From assembly GCA_021399435.1 (NCBI GenBank), contig JAJTUP010000066.1, positions 62,001 through 126,000 of the forward strand: a stretch of DNA of 64,000 nt, given 5' to 3'. This stretch comes from Diaporthe sp. PMI_573. Its lineage: Eukaryota > Ascomycota > Sordariomycetes > Diaporthales > Diaporthaceae. Made by a program: the position numbers and the translations under genes. The first letter of the stretch is position 1. Each line of letters starts with the position of its first letter. Shown here one piece after another: positions 44,316-55,046 of this stretch. The notes beneath the pieces are model-generated. The model did not search any database, was not told where the DNA came from, and was given only the letters and a program-made list of their open reading frames with translations.

Positions 44316-44570
44316 TCATTGAAATATATGTGGCGCTACATGGAGAGCACACTCCTTTGCCCAATCGTACGCCAGGTAGCTCAGCTGCTTTTTCCAGACC
44401 GGAAGATGGCGGATGACCCGCCGCACGGTGTCGTCGCCGTAGAGCCTGGGCGCGTTGTGGAAGCCCTGCGCGAGGGCGACTGAGAGGTCCACGGGCGCCG
44501 TGGCTATCGCGTGGGCGGACTTGCCGACGCCCTCGGCGACCTGGTCCACGTATCCTTCGCCTAAAGCACA
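44316..44570 (-). pseudogene. Sterol-glucosyltransferase-like C-terminal fragment
   Basis: The minus strand reads GEGYVDQVAEGVGKSAHAIA, then PVDLSVALAQGFHNAPRLYG and DDTVRR. The same order (G-x-x-x-PVD-x-x-x-x-x-A-x-GFHNAP-x-LYGD-x-TVR) is found in the region C-terminal to the GT1 catalytic domain of fungal UDP-glucose:sterol-glucosyltransferase-like proteins. A TTTAG acceptor precedes the fragment, but no catalytic domain is present within several kb. After TVRR the frame leaves the family and stops at 44316. Confidence 0.55.
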
Positions 44571-45115
44571 TCTTCGTACTTCGAGAGCGCAAAGACGTCA
44601 GCTTTGCAAGATACAGTACTTTTTGAAGGTAACTTGTAGAAACCACAAAGACTTATTGTACTGTCAGGGGGGAGACGAATGTTCCATATTGAATATTTTT
44701 TGAAATGTCCTGGGGCATAAGATGTTTCTATTTCTGACCCGGTCGTGAGGGAAGGATTAAGCATCAGAAGTACCAAGAACAATAGAATCCCAGAAATAGG
44801 TTCAAATTAAACAATCTAAAACCAAAAATGTAAAATTTAAATAGTACCTAACTTACTCTAATTGTATAAGGGACTAATTTCAGTGGTAACAAAGGCCACA
44901 CGACTAATGAGTTTGAGGGGCAACAGAGATGACATTGCCTCATCTGTGACCCTGATACTGAAATTGCGATCATGTGTTAAAATCGAAAAACGACTCGATA
45001 GAATGGTTGCTGTTTTAAAAGCGGAAATAATACTAGATGCAAGGAAATCTCTAACTCCAATGGAAGACGTGCTCGACCCTCGTAATGCCACACTTGTACG
45101 AAGCCCAAACCATCC
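44571..45115. other. Short unexplained frames between fragment and DUF7918 gene
   Basis: An 85-codon plus frame (44862-45119) and a 77-codon minus frame overlap here; the plus one runs into the antisense of the DUF7918 3' end. I see no support for either. Confidence 0.3.
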
Positions 45116-46046
45116 TTAATCATCTCCAGTCAAGTCGATAGCCATCTTTCCGCCCTTGATGCTGATGTATTTCAAGGATTTGTCAAGTTTGGCGACTTTA
45201 CCATCGTTTTCGTCCTTGATTGACACAGCTCGATTCTTGCCGTCCTGGGGATTTGTAAGTAGTCTCCCTAGACATCAAAAGGCAATGCTTACCTTTATCT
45301 GTAACAGTCTTTCGAGTGCAAGGCGGCGAATCTCGTCAAGTGGAAGGTTTTCCACATCGTAATCCACGGAAGGCGTTCTTGGGCGTGCGATGATCAGCTC
45401 TTGCTGGAGCGCCTCTGAAATTTGTTAGTGCGCAACCCAATGGGAGACCACACACCGGGATTGGTTGACCTTTAGAGCGATATTTGAAGTGGAATATTCC
45501 CAGCGGCGAGTCTTCTGATCCCATGTAGCGAAGCCGCAACGCAGACTTCATGACGCACCGAACCGGAGCGGACAATCTACGAACCCGTCAGAAGAGGAAA
45601 GGTATACCGTTCTTTGTATTTCTCACGCTGTTCCATGGGAAATTACTCTGCCCTTAAGAGCTTTCTCGGGGAGAGAAAGGCCATCTGTATCATATTCCAG
45701 ACCAAAGCGTGAGCGAGCCTTACGCACTGGCTTTTCTTTTATGATAGCACGACGAACGCAGACGCGAATAAGTCCTAGATCCTGGGCGACCTTCGTGTCT
45801 ATAGATATACGTTCATTGTTGGCATCATCGACTAGAGGTGTCAGACGCTGCCATAAATTGAAAATAAGTGAGGGACCTACCGATAGACACAGGCGCAAAA
45901 CGGAATTTGCGTAAGGTTTTGGTTTTACCGTCATGTATCCCTCTCAACAGCTTTGAGATATGATGTTGGTGAATTGTTACACTTGACACGCCGCCGCCAT
46001 CGATTGCTACCAAAAATGAAAGTCCATGGTTTCGTCGAAATCCCAT
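45116..46046 (-). CDS. DUF7918-family protein, five exons
   Basis: Exons 46046-45881, 45831-45627, 45576-45470, 45414-45293 and 45244-45116 join in frame to 242 residues. Landmarks of the family are a beta-rich core (TKTLRKFRFAPVSIVDD), LGLIRVCVRRAIIKEKP, LPEKALKGRVISHGTA, YMGSEDSPLGIFHFKYRSK then EALQQELIIARP, and the typical end AIDLTGDD. DUF7918 proteins are common and expanded in fungi; no function is known. The usual N-terminal strand (LPGVEVTV-type) is replaced by MGFRRNHGLSFLVAIDGGG, which overlaps the 2EXR frame. Exon 3 uses a weak donor (GTCAAC). Confidence 0.75.
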
Positions 46047-46480
46047 TCATAGACTCTGAAGAACCACCTGCCCTTGCGACCTTGGATTTCTTTGGAGCGG
46101 TCGCGGCCATACCACGCCTGCGCCCGTAGTAATCGTTTACCCGGAAGGAGCAGCTCCCAGATGACGATACGCAGCTCGAGCGGCAGATGAAATAACCCCC
46201 TTCGACCCTTCATATTTATATCCTGGACAGCAACATGATGGAGAATGCCGATCTCTGTATTGATACCAGGCGATCCTAGGCTGTCGAGACAGTGGTTAAT
46301 ATAAACCATGGTCAACTGGGGTCCGCAGCCCTTCTTGCTCGCTTTATCGTGGGAGTCGTTTGGAATGGACTTTTCCGCCTCGTCGTCGATGTAGATACTG
46401 GTCAGATTGCAGTGGTTCCCGGGGGCGGCGTCAGGGCTGACTTCTGTACAGCCTACGATTGTATCGGTTACCGGAGACAT
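46010..46480 (-). pseudogene. 2EXR-domain protein, truncated, overlapping DUF7918 start
   Basis: From ATG 46480 the frame (MSPVTDTIVGCTEVSPD) reaches GLFHLPLELRIVIWELLLPG, the first EXR block of fungal 2EXR proteins, and YEWDFDETMDFHFW followed by TAG. Intact members continue with a cysteine/arginine-rich C-R-E-S-R block, absent here. The last 37 bases lie in the start of the DUF7918 gene in another frame. Confidence 0.55.
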
Positions 46481-47476
46481 TGTCGAGCAGCGGTCAGAAG
46501 TGTGCTGCTGGGGCCGAGGAGCAGTTATATGAAGTAATGATTTAGGAAGAGCTGTTACCTGCTGATTGCTTATAGTTGCCTCTTTGACATGAATTTCGCT
46601 CTAAGAAGGAAAGAAGAAGAGTAACTTCTATTATGGGCGAGGAGGGGAAGGTGGGGCACTTTGGCCGCCGCGTCGATATGCGGATTGCTGCGGGAGCCCG
46701 TTGAAATCTTCGACTGCAAGTTGAATGATGCGGCCAGGGGGGCATCGCCGTATTCGCCACTATAAGCATTAACATTTGCGCCCTTGTCAACATTACGTTA
46801 AGTTTAGACTAGATTTCTTAAACGCTTAACCAAGAGATTTCGTTGGTTACATAGCATTACATGGTTTATAGGGCAAAGTCCACAGGAAACAAAGATCAAG
46901 GGTAAAACCTGGATAGACCAAATACTGGCCCTGAAGCTTCTGTCCTACATTAGCAATCTTACATAGTGACGACTTAGTACTGGCAGGGTCCCCTAGGTGC
47001 TTCATTTGCCACTGCGTCAACAATTCTTTTTGTCTGTAACATGGTCCTTTCGCGAATCTTGGTGCGCCAGCGGGACAGCCGACACTTTCACGCATCGGCT
47101 CCCTGTTAATAAATTTACCAGTAATGTTTACAATACGATGAAAATTGCCTACACGCCTTCTTAGAGTTCTCAAAGAAGAGATGTTACGGTATAATTTATT
47201 CGTCACCTTTTGTGTAATTTCCAGCTTTGAGCGGTAGACCATTAAACATACCAGGTATGATAGGCTTGAATAGAGGAGCTGAGTGCTATAAAGCCGGGGG
47301 ATGGGGCGAGTGCCAAGACATAAAAGCAGCCCCACCGTGTTTCGAGATCCTATAACCTTTTCGTTTGCGCTTGCGCTTCCGCTTGCTGCCTGCTTTCCGC
47401 CTCATTCCCCGCCTCAAACACGATATGTTAACTCGTTCTTATGTCTCATATTGTGTAGACCTAAGCTTCTCGAGGC
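46481..47476. other. Intergenic; CT-rich leader at right
   Basis: The minus frame at 46847-47335 has a peptide (RESVGCPAGAPRFAKGPC) that recalls nothing specific. From 47330 to 47470 the plus strand is CT-rich, fitting the leader of the following gene. Confidence 0.4.
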
Positions 47477-48545
47477 ATGGACAAAGGATATGACAGCAAG
47501 CAGCCGACTGCTCCTGCCTCGTGCTCGCTGCCGCAGTCTGGGTCACCTCCGTTTCTTGCTCTTCCTACCTCTTACCAGCTCATTAACTCAACGGGTCTCT
47601 CCCTCCCTCAACATACCTTCACTCACTATCCTCCAGTACTGCACGCGCCTCAACAGCCACTACACTCACAGCACTTCAATAGCCACCAACCACATGAGAA
47701 AACTCTTCCCTCCGCAGCATATCAACAAGACACACCCTCTGAACATCAACTTGACAACCACCCTCCATCTCTCGCGTCGTCTTTCACTACACACACAACT
47801 GCAAGTAAGCCAAGATCTTACAGAGCATCGCGGGTATGTCTACAACGACGACTGTGACAGGAAATATAACCTCTTACAAGATTGCAGGCATGCGAGAGCT
47901 GTCGAGCGCACAAGACAAAATGTGACGAGCAGAAGCCTTATTGCAAAAACTGTAGCGACAAGTCTTTAAAATGTGAATACCGTGATGCACCCCTAACGGC
48001 GTAAGTATCTACTCTATTTTTTGGTTAGTTAGAGCTACATTTTATCTGACCAGCACCGCTACAGGATAGAAAAGGCAAAGAAAGACATTCTGGATGCGAT
48101 CAAGGGCACACCGTGGCGGGTTGAAGAGGAGCTTACAGCCACTATAAGTGAACTATTATCTGAAATCCGGGAGCTACAAGGCAAAATGGATATGATGCAG
48201 GTATCACCAAAATCGGAGGACATCGTTGAAGAGGCGCCAGGAGCAGTCACACCATTCAATCCCGTTCGGTTGCCGTTGCTTGCGATAAGCACAGGGCTCA
48301 CACCAAAAGAGACCACTGTTTCGTCCACATCGACGTGTCAAGAGGAGAAGAGTAAGAAGCGCGCCGCTAGTCCGGACTGCAGGTATGTCAAAAGGGCCAA
48401 TTTAGAATCAGAAGAGGACTTCAAGACAGACATCGCCTGCTTGGGAAGCAAGTTGGATTCAGTAGCCGCAGAGGTACAGAACATCAAGAAGGCGATGAAA
48501 GAGCTAGGAGATCAGATTGGTCGGCTGAAGGAATATCTAGAGTGA
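47477..48545 (+). CDS. Short Zn(II)2Cys6 protein with coiled coil
   Basis: Exons 47477-47833, 47888-48000 and 48065-48545 join in frame to 316 residues; introns are 54 and 64 bases. The first 119 residues are Gln/His/Ser/Pro-rich (HAPQQPLHSQHFNSHQPHE). The zinc cluster CESCRAHKTKCDEQKPYC then KNC and KSLKC (C-x2-C-x6-C-x6-C-x2-C-x6-C, about residues 121-145) is complete. A helical segment (IEKAKKDILDAIKG, EELTATISELLSEIRELQGK) and a C-terminal coiled coil (about 285-316, IKKAMKELGDQIGRLKEYLE) follow. The large regulatory domain of most such factors is missing. An acidic frame further on (48676-48943) may be a detached C-terminus. Confidence 0.75.
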
Positions 48546-48675
48546 GGAGGGACCGACAGTGGGGAGGGACCGACATTGAGAACAGAACAATTCCCATGCT
48601 AAATCATGCTGTCGGCGACCATATGCCCTTTCGAGCGGTATAGAGTAGTGAACAACCCGCTGAAAAAAAAATTTG

Positions 48676-48943
48676 ATAGGAGTCCCAGGGCGGGTATGGG
48701 GATCGATCCTGGCTTTCGAATCAAGGCGAGGAGGAATTCGTTATCGAGCCAGGCCAAGGCGATGAGATCCTCGAGGACGACCAAACATTGCTCCACGACA
48801 AAGATCTTGAAACGGACGAAATGCACACGCAGTCCTATAGAGACGGAAACATCAACTCCCTTCTCTTTGGTGGCCAAGACGGCTACGATCTGGCCGCACT
48901 TGCACTTCCTGCTCTTAAACAATCTTCCGATCAAGCAGAATGA
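48676..48943 (+). pseudogene. Acidic C-terminal remnant, possibly of the Zn2Cys6 gene
   Basis: One frame reads GEEEFVIEPGQGDEILEDDQ, then NSLLFGGQDGYDLAALALPA and stops at TGA. Its acid/hydrophobic makeup is like an activation tail. It lies 130 bases past the stop of the zinc-cluster gene, in another frame, after a run of nine A (48663-48671). Whether the two belonged together is inference. Confidence 0.35.
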
Positions 48944-49015
48944 CCTGATTGACCTCATCCGCTGCCACCTAAGTCAGTTCTTTAGGCCCCACTGCTGCCA
49001 GGATCAGAGCGCAAA

Positions 49016-49267
49016 ATGATAGCGCAGAAGCTGACAGCATATAATGGACCATGTTTAACAGACTGTCTTGTGAGACAGAATATTCGAGGGTTCTTTGAAG
49101 ATAACTATGAAAATATATTCCGTGCGTGGATTTTCATTGCGCCGGGTAGGGAGCTTCTTGACCTTGGCCGGTTGAGTATACCTGATGAGCCGCCGGATAA
49201 TAGTGTAATGGTGGACATATTAAAGGAAGTCCAGTCCTTCACCTGCCTGATATCCCACCATAAATAA
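49016..49267 (+). pseudogene. Broken inverted copy of the unknown gene at 49.4-50.3 kb
   Basis: The frame contains CLTDCLVRQNIRGFFEDNYE and NIFRAWIF, matching CLTYQLIRQNVRVFFKDHYE and NMFRAWVS of the neighbouring minus-strand gene. Only about 45 residues of similarity remain before the frame diverges and stops. The two copies converge tail to tail. Confidence 0.65.
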
Positions 49268-49383
49268 TTGATGCGGTCATATTTGGAAGTGAGAGTGAAA
49301 GTAGGTACAACACTGAGCGTAGCGTTGGCTGCGCCACGGAATCTACGGAGACAATATAAATCCATATTTTTCAACTAACATGT

Positions 49384-50322
49384 TCATTTGTAATTGGACT
49401 CCTCGGCCAGATCTGATTTCACCTGTTGCAGAACACTCTTTATCTGGCCTTCATCAAAGCTTTCAGCAGCTGCTCGATTGGCCATGTGCTCGAGATACTT
49501 GGATACTGTCACTACCTCATTAGGGTAGGCCTGTAAAGCTTTGCAGGATATACGACTTAATGTGTCGTTCAATATGGAGTGATTCTTACTTTTCAAGCGT
49601 CAGCATATCTTTGCCACGTAGGCCACGATTTACGTACACCATTCCTTCACCTTCTTCCGAGCATGTTGCTAGAGCAAGTGGTGATGAGCCTATAAGACAA
49701 GCCCATCGCTTTGCGTGCCTCATCCTGCGAAGGATCTCCTTGCGTCCGAGTGACTGCTGGCTATCAAGACATATGTCGACAACAACGCTGGCATTTCTAT
49801 GCCCAACGGCGGTGTTGATTCGTCCGCATCTTCTATCGTTGTGAGCAACGACTCGAAGGGTTTTAACCATATTGTTGAATTGAAAATAAGCAAGTCGTAA
49901 GAGTAGAGGTGGAGTATTTCGGTTTTCAAAGACATTGTTGATTGCCCTGAAGGCATTAATAACATGTCTGTCTGAGGAGGGAGTATTGTATGATAAGTTT
50001 GTTTCTTTCAACAAGGAAACCCATGCACGGAACATGTTCTCATAATGGTCCTTGAAGAACACTCGAACGTTCTGTCTTATAAGCTGGTACGTCAGACATA
50101 GTCTGTCGTGAGTTGTGAGTTGACCTGGTCCGAATAATGAAGGATCCCACAGAAAACGTACCTAGTAGAAGGAATGTAGGATGAAATTCGATGCTCATTC
50201 TCTTGAGTCACACCATCCAGTCTCAATGCAGCAAACGACCGAGTAAGGATGTTAGCTCGTGTTTCATCCGCACAAAAGCTGCCACTCCTCAACACAGGGC
50301 TGATGGTCTCGGTGGACGCCAT
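49384..50322 (-). CDS. Unknown three-exon protein, 281 residues
   Basis: Exons 50322-50162, 50102-49590 and 49555-49384 join in frame. The first intron (59 bases, GTACGT...GACAG) is supported by the neighbouring copy, which has the exon-2 start CLT--L-RQN. The second would be only 34 bases, unusually short, so the 3' end is less certain. The central part (VINAFRAINNVFENRNTPPL, LRVVAHNDRRCGRINTAVGH, WACLIGSSPLALATCSEEGE) resembles uncharacterised fungal proteins whose function I do not know. No transmembrane segment or signal peptide. Confidence 0.55.
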
Positions 50323-51225
50323 TATGTTAGATAGTAGCTATGAAATAACATTCGAAGGCGCGACACTTCAAGATTTTATATCTATTGAAATATACGAAGA
50401 TTCCTTATTGCGGGTTCTGGGATCCTTCTTCACATGGGAACGGTGCTAGTGCAGATCCAGTACATATCTCAAGAATCTGAATCGCTAATTCGCATAGAAA
50501 AGTTGGCTAAATAGACTTTACACTTGTTTAACAAATTGATAATGTCAAGTATTAAATGTGTGGAGACAATTGTCGAGAAGGTTTACCACCTTACTGTGTG
50601 CATTGTCACAGTGACGTTGTTCTTCTCGCACCACAGATCTATAAAAAAGAAGAGTGTAATGCTGTAAGTCGGTTTCCTAAATTTCGTGAAAAGAATTTGA
50701 AATCCGTTAATGTGATCGGCACAACGCCGACCTGTTGAGAATGTGGTCAGAAGATGTCGCTAATATCAATCCAGTTTTGATTATAAGTTCATTGGTTCAT
50801 TTGTTCAAATGTCTTATTCGGGATCAATCACAGAACTACTTTTAGAAAATCTATTTTAAAAAACGAAAGATCTGATATGCCATTGCTGGTACACCTTCGA
50901 CATTAGGGAACGATTTCACGATCCTAAAGTGTTCTAGTAGGCTTAGAAACTGCACCATATAGGTATTGCAGAACGCCTGCTCAAGTTTGCTAAAAGTTAA
51001 GCATTAGATCTTAGTTTTCTAGAGGCCAAAAGAGGTGAGCCTACGGAATTCAGTATTGAGTGCTGCACACAAAACATGATCGGAATAGAAGTTTTAAATA
51101 CACACGCGTCATCTTCGCCCTTAAAACTCTACCTCTCATGCAAATGCTGCTGACATTCTCTTGCAAAGTGTCCCTTTCTACCCGCGGCGTGTTGTGTAAG
51201 GTCTCAATGATCGGGCATTATCCGA
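50323..51225. other. Intergenic, AT-rich
   Basis: A 60-codon plus frame at 50556 (MCGDNCREGLPPYCVHCHSD) is Cys-rich but has no other support. Otherwise AT-rich and noncoding. Confidence 0.35.
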
Positions 51226-51507
51226 CTATCCGATATGTCGATTTTCATTCCTACCATATATAGGCTTTGGAGTCTCTGGTAAGGCTTTGTTTAAGATATT
51301 ATGTCCCGAAAAAGAACCATGCGCATGGCGGCTGTGTTGGGTATTTTTACTCATCCTATATAGGCGTATTCGTTTGATTATACCGGTTATGATTGCAATT
51401 ACGAAAATTGCCCCGATAAGGATTAGGACAATTGTGGTTGACAGATTGCTGTTCTTCGTCTTGTGGCGTGTTGTTTTCTTTCTCGGAACAAGATTGAAAA
51501 GGCTCAT
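51226..51507 (-). CDS. Small single-pass membrane protein, 93 residues
   Basis: ATG at 51507 begins MSLFNLVPRKKTTRHKTKNS. Residues about 25-47 (TTIVLILIGAIFVIAIITGI) form one strong hydrophobic helix flanked by basic residues on both sides (KK-x-x-RHK before, IKRIRLYR after), then a polar tail with a Pro-rich motif (LPETPKPIYG). It has no cleavable signal site that I can see. No family is recognised. Gene-like because hydrophobic and charged parts are cleanly divided, but there is no intron or homolog in the window. Confidence 0.4.
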   Translation of the reverse strand: MSLFNLVPRKKTTRHKTKNSNLSTTIVLILIGAIFVIAIITGIIKRIRLYRMSKNTQHSRHAHGSFSGHNILNKALPETPKPIYGRNENRHIG

Positions 51508-52471
51508 GATCAACTATTTTATAGAATGCAATGTGTACGAAAATTAGCTTGATGCTAATAGGTGGCATCTATCAGGATGGAGCTGGGGTCCGGGAGGAAA
51601 CTCGACCGCTTGGCCCGAGGCCCGGCTATGGCAGGCGAAACTAGGAAGAACTCAGTATCCCATTTTTTTGATTTGTTTTTTTTGCACAAAACGCGTTTGG
51701 CATCACATTGATCGCGGGGGTTGTCAATTCCATGCTTACGACATGAGGCCAAGATAATTATCCTCTGAATGAGCATGCCACGCTTACTAGCCTGGGAGCG
51801 GATACTGTGACTCTTTTAGGCTCTCCCTCGACCCCTACTTCGCGCCCAGTTCCTTCGCACCCCTTCAGGTACGAATCATTTGCCCCGCCCTCGGCAAGCG
51901 CTGGCTAGGTGCTTTTCTCGAGAGGAATCCCGAGATTCGAAGTCTACGAAGCCGTCAGATGCACTTCAGTAGGGTTAATGGGGCAACAATGGGTATAATC
52001 AAGCCGTGGTTCAACCTCCTTCGCCTGCCAGCTGTTGCTGAGATTCTTGACGAGAATCGCCACAATATGGATGAAGGGGGGGTTGCCGAAGGCGAGGGAT
52101 CCAATGGAATAGTCCTCGGCCCTGAAGGAAGAAAGCTTATTTCTCGAAAAAGCAATGGAAGTCGAGCGTGGACCTCCTTCATCGAGTGTATCTCTGCTAC
52201 AGGCAAGGAGGGCAGCTTGGAAAGAAATGGTTGAGGACCTTGCGCAAGCGCCCCTCCCCGCGCCCCACCTCTCAGGATCCCTTGACACAAAAACAGTGAA
52301 TTCATAAGGCATCCGTGCAGTCACTCAGTCCCGTATAAGTCATCTTTAGTCAAATCTAAAGCCGAAGAACAAAAGGTTGAAGTCAATACCATAAAGACTT
52401 TCCGACGCTGGGTTATCTATGTACGGACCATCCTTAACACACATTTCTGACTCCATAGGAATCACGAAAGA
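51508..52471. other. Intergenic, nothing recognised
   Basis: Both strands carry frames of 90-126 codons at 51944-52324 that overlap antisense; none resembles a known protein. Confidence 0.3.
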
Positions 52472-53416
52472 CTAAGACGTAGCCCTTTCTACCTCCCTCT
52501 CGAGCGTATTCCTAGGACCACCTCTCGAATGCCAGCGGCTCCCTTCAAACTGGCCACGAAGAGGGTTGTCATGCATAGCCTTCATCACCTCACTTGATAC
52601 CGTTATCCACTTTTCATCCAAAGCTTTGCCGGTAAAAACCTGGTCCTCGCCATCCCACACTAATACCACTGGATGTCCGACACCGTCCGGTCGGACCTGC
52701 ACTGACACAGCATCACTAGGCTCCTCGAACATCCAACCGATAGTCCACAACCTTATCGGTCTCAGAGAACCACGACTTAATCCTCTTAACCCAGCTGGTA
52801 TTCGTACGTTTCTCTTCCGAAAGTCATGAAAGCCTTCTCCAGTCGCAAGAAAACCTGCTCTTCGTCCAGATAGAGAGCTGTTTGGCCAGTCCGCTGGCGT
52901 CTCATGCTGCATGGCGCTCGACTGCCTTGCCTTGGTGCGTTTTGACGACCTTGAGGAACCTTGTGAAGATGCCTTGCGCTTTCTCCCCGGCTTGTCTGGT
53001 GAATGAGGACAAAATCGTGGGTTTGATGACGACTAGAGCCGAGTCAGATGACGAACCTTGGTCTGGTCGTGCCTGCCTTCTTCCAGGTCGCGGGGGCGCT
53101 TAAGTGGTGGTGGCAGCTTTCGCTATTACCTGTGGCGCACAGAAGTTTGCCCAGGCCGTTTGATGTGGACTTTGGAGGATTCTCGTCGGTGAGGTCTACT
53201 GGGTTTGGCACAGTGCCCTTTTTAGGGACCATTTCCGCGAAGGCTGAGGCTAACAGTTCATCGTGACCCAGTAGCGAGGACCTCTGACAAGTAGAGATCA
53301 TGTTGGTCCGGCAGCCAGAGACCATACTCGGCTACCGCCAGCTCGAAGTCAGCGTCACTTGCGTGCTGAGGAGGGTGATCACCGTCCACGTCGTCAATAT
53401 CCGTGGCGGGAGTCAT
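52472..53416 (-). pseudogene. Unknown minus-strand gene in shifting frames
   Basis: Coding-like frames follow each other: MTPATDIDDVDGDHPPQHAS to LPDQHDLYLSEVLATGS (from 53416), ELLASAFAEMVPKKGTVPN, then KPGRKRKASSQGSSRSSKRT (a basic, nuclear-signal-like stretch) running into MQHETPADWPNSSLSGRR and EPSDAVSVQVRPDGVGHPVV, ending at 52472. No intron set I tried joins all parts, so frameshifts are likely. The upstream DNA at 53500-53600 is CT-rich on the minus strand, as a leader would be. Family not recognised. Confidence 0.4.
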
Positions 53417-54724
53417 CCAGGGCGACTGGAGACTGTCCTTGAGACTGATGGAATCCGGATAATGGAGAAGGTCTCCGGGAAAGATGAGGGAATGAGCATG
53501 TTCATGATGTAGGCATTGCGCAGGCGGCGTGCTGAGCTGCAGGAGAACGAGACAAGAGAAATGAAGAGAAGAAGGGTTCGAGGAGAGGTTCGACGAGGCC
53601 TTGACCCCTTTAAATATTCAGCTTCAGCGTCAATGTGGTGGGTCATGCGCGTGGCACAGCGGGTTGCCCTAGATGCCGGCATGACTTTGGACATGCTGCC
53701 TCGAGGGAGGTATGTGACAACGTCGAGTGCGTTGGGCCAAAGGTCGGTAGCCTTCCCCTGCCACGCACCCCTTTGAATATCCCGCGGGTGCCTTAGGAGG
53801 GTAAGAGGTTTGCATGTGGACACAGTCACTCTTGGTAAAATGATAAGATCACGACGGTTAGCTGACGGGCCTCCGGGTCACCTAGAAGACGTGATCACAA
53901 CGCTTTGCCTACACTGATACCGATTGGAAGTACTGGGTATATGCGTTGGATTCTGGGTCTCAGGAGAACGTACGAATGAAATCGTTGCCACAAGGAGAAC
54001 TCAAGAAGTACGATGGCGAAGCTTCAAGAAACTAGATTAAGCAATATCAAGAGAGAATAGTCTCCGTTGTCTATGGCTAGTTGTTACTGCCCGGATATCC
54101 CCTCTATTTCAGCCGTTCGTATCTGTCCTGCCTCAATAATCCTGACCCCAGCCGCGATGCGCAAAGGCTTGCCACAAACTTCCGCAGAGTCCAACAGACA
54201 GCATGTATACTGTTTGTATTGTAGTTGGTATGGTTGATGAAGAATAGCTAATTTACTTTGTTGTGTGGAATTCTGGTGGGAAAGCCCAGACCTCATTCGC
54301 AGTCGCAACTCCGGCAAAAGAGCAGGTACAATTTTGAGGCGCCTGGAGACTGCGGGAGGCCTCGAAATGTAAGGGTCCCGCCAGCTTCACACGAGATGTA
54401 CTTAAAGAGACGGGCCCGAAGTCATCGCGTTGACTTCATCTCCACTACAGGGGGGTTCGGGGATGTCGCTATGGGGGTTACAGTGGATGAAGCCGAACTG
54501 GAAGATAAGGGGTAAGCGACGACAGGGGTGATTTCAACGAAGTCAACATGATACACATACACATCACAACACGGGCATGTTGATCAACATCACCTGAGGT
54601 TTTGGACGGCATGTCAACATCAACTCAACGCAGATGCTATGTGATGTTGTGTGGTATTGATCGGAGCCTTGATATAAAGCTATCTCATGTTAAAACCTAT
54701 AAAGATTATAACAGCAATACCCTA
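53417..54724. other. Intergenic with CAACATCA/TGATGTTG words
   Basis: At 54570-54670 the words CAACATCAC (about 54584) and GTGATGTTG (about 54640) form an inverted pair, with GTTGATCAAC as a local palindrome. This may be part of an older insertion next to the solo LTR. No gene is supported. Confidence 0.4.
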
Positions 54725-55046
54725 TTTGATGTTGTGAGATAGCACAGGAAACAGGTTTGTTGGGTGCAATGATGAAGATGTGTCAATTCTTCCAAAAATG
54801 CGATGTTGCATGTATGTAGCTTGTTCTCAATAATACATGAAAAGCAGCTTCATCATATAGCTATGTGCAGGACGTCTTTGTGCGGCTCTGCCGCACTAAT
54901 CTGCCTTGCGTTTAGCCTTGTGTTGTGCCCTGTGTTCGCCTACAATTTAGCCCAATGCATGGCCACCTTTGGTGGCCTCATCGCCCTGTTTTACAGCCCT
55001 GTCATCCCTGCAGTTGAGGGGAACCTGCAAAACTTCCAACATTTGA
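54725..55046 (+). repeat. Solo LTR copy 2 with 5-base target duplication
   Basis: The LTR is 54730-55041 (312 bases), TGTTGTGAGATAGC...CTTCCAACA. It is bordered on both sides by TTTGA (54725-54729 and 55042-55046), a perfect 5-base target-site duplication. This shows an insertion of a complete element followed by LTR-LTR recombination. The copy at 31832-32142 lies in opposite orientation and is nearly identical. Confidence 0.92.

Noticed and set aside
51944..52324. 126-codon minus frame
   Set aside because: Overlaps equally long frames on both strands, with no protein-like pattern or intron.
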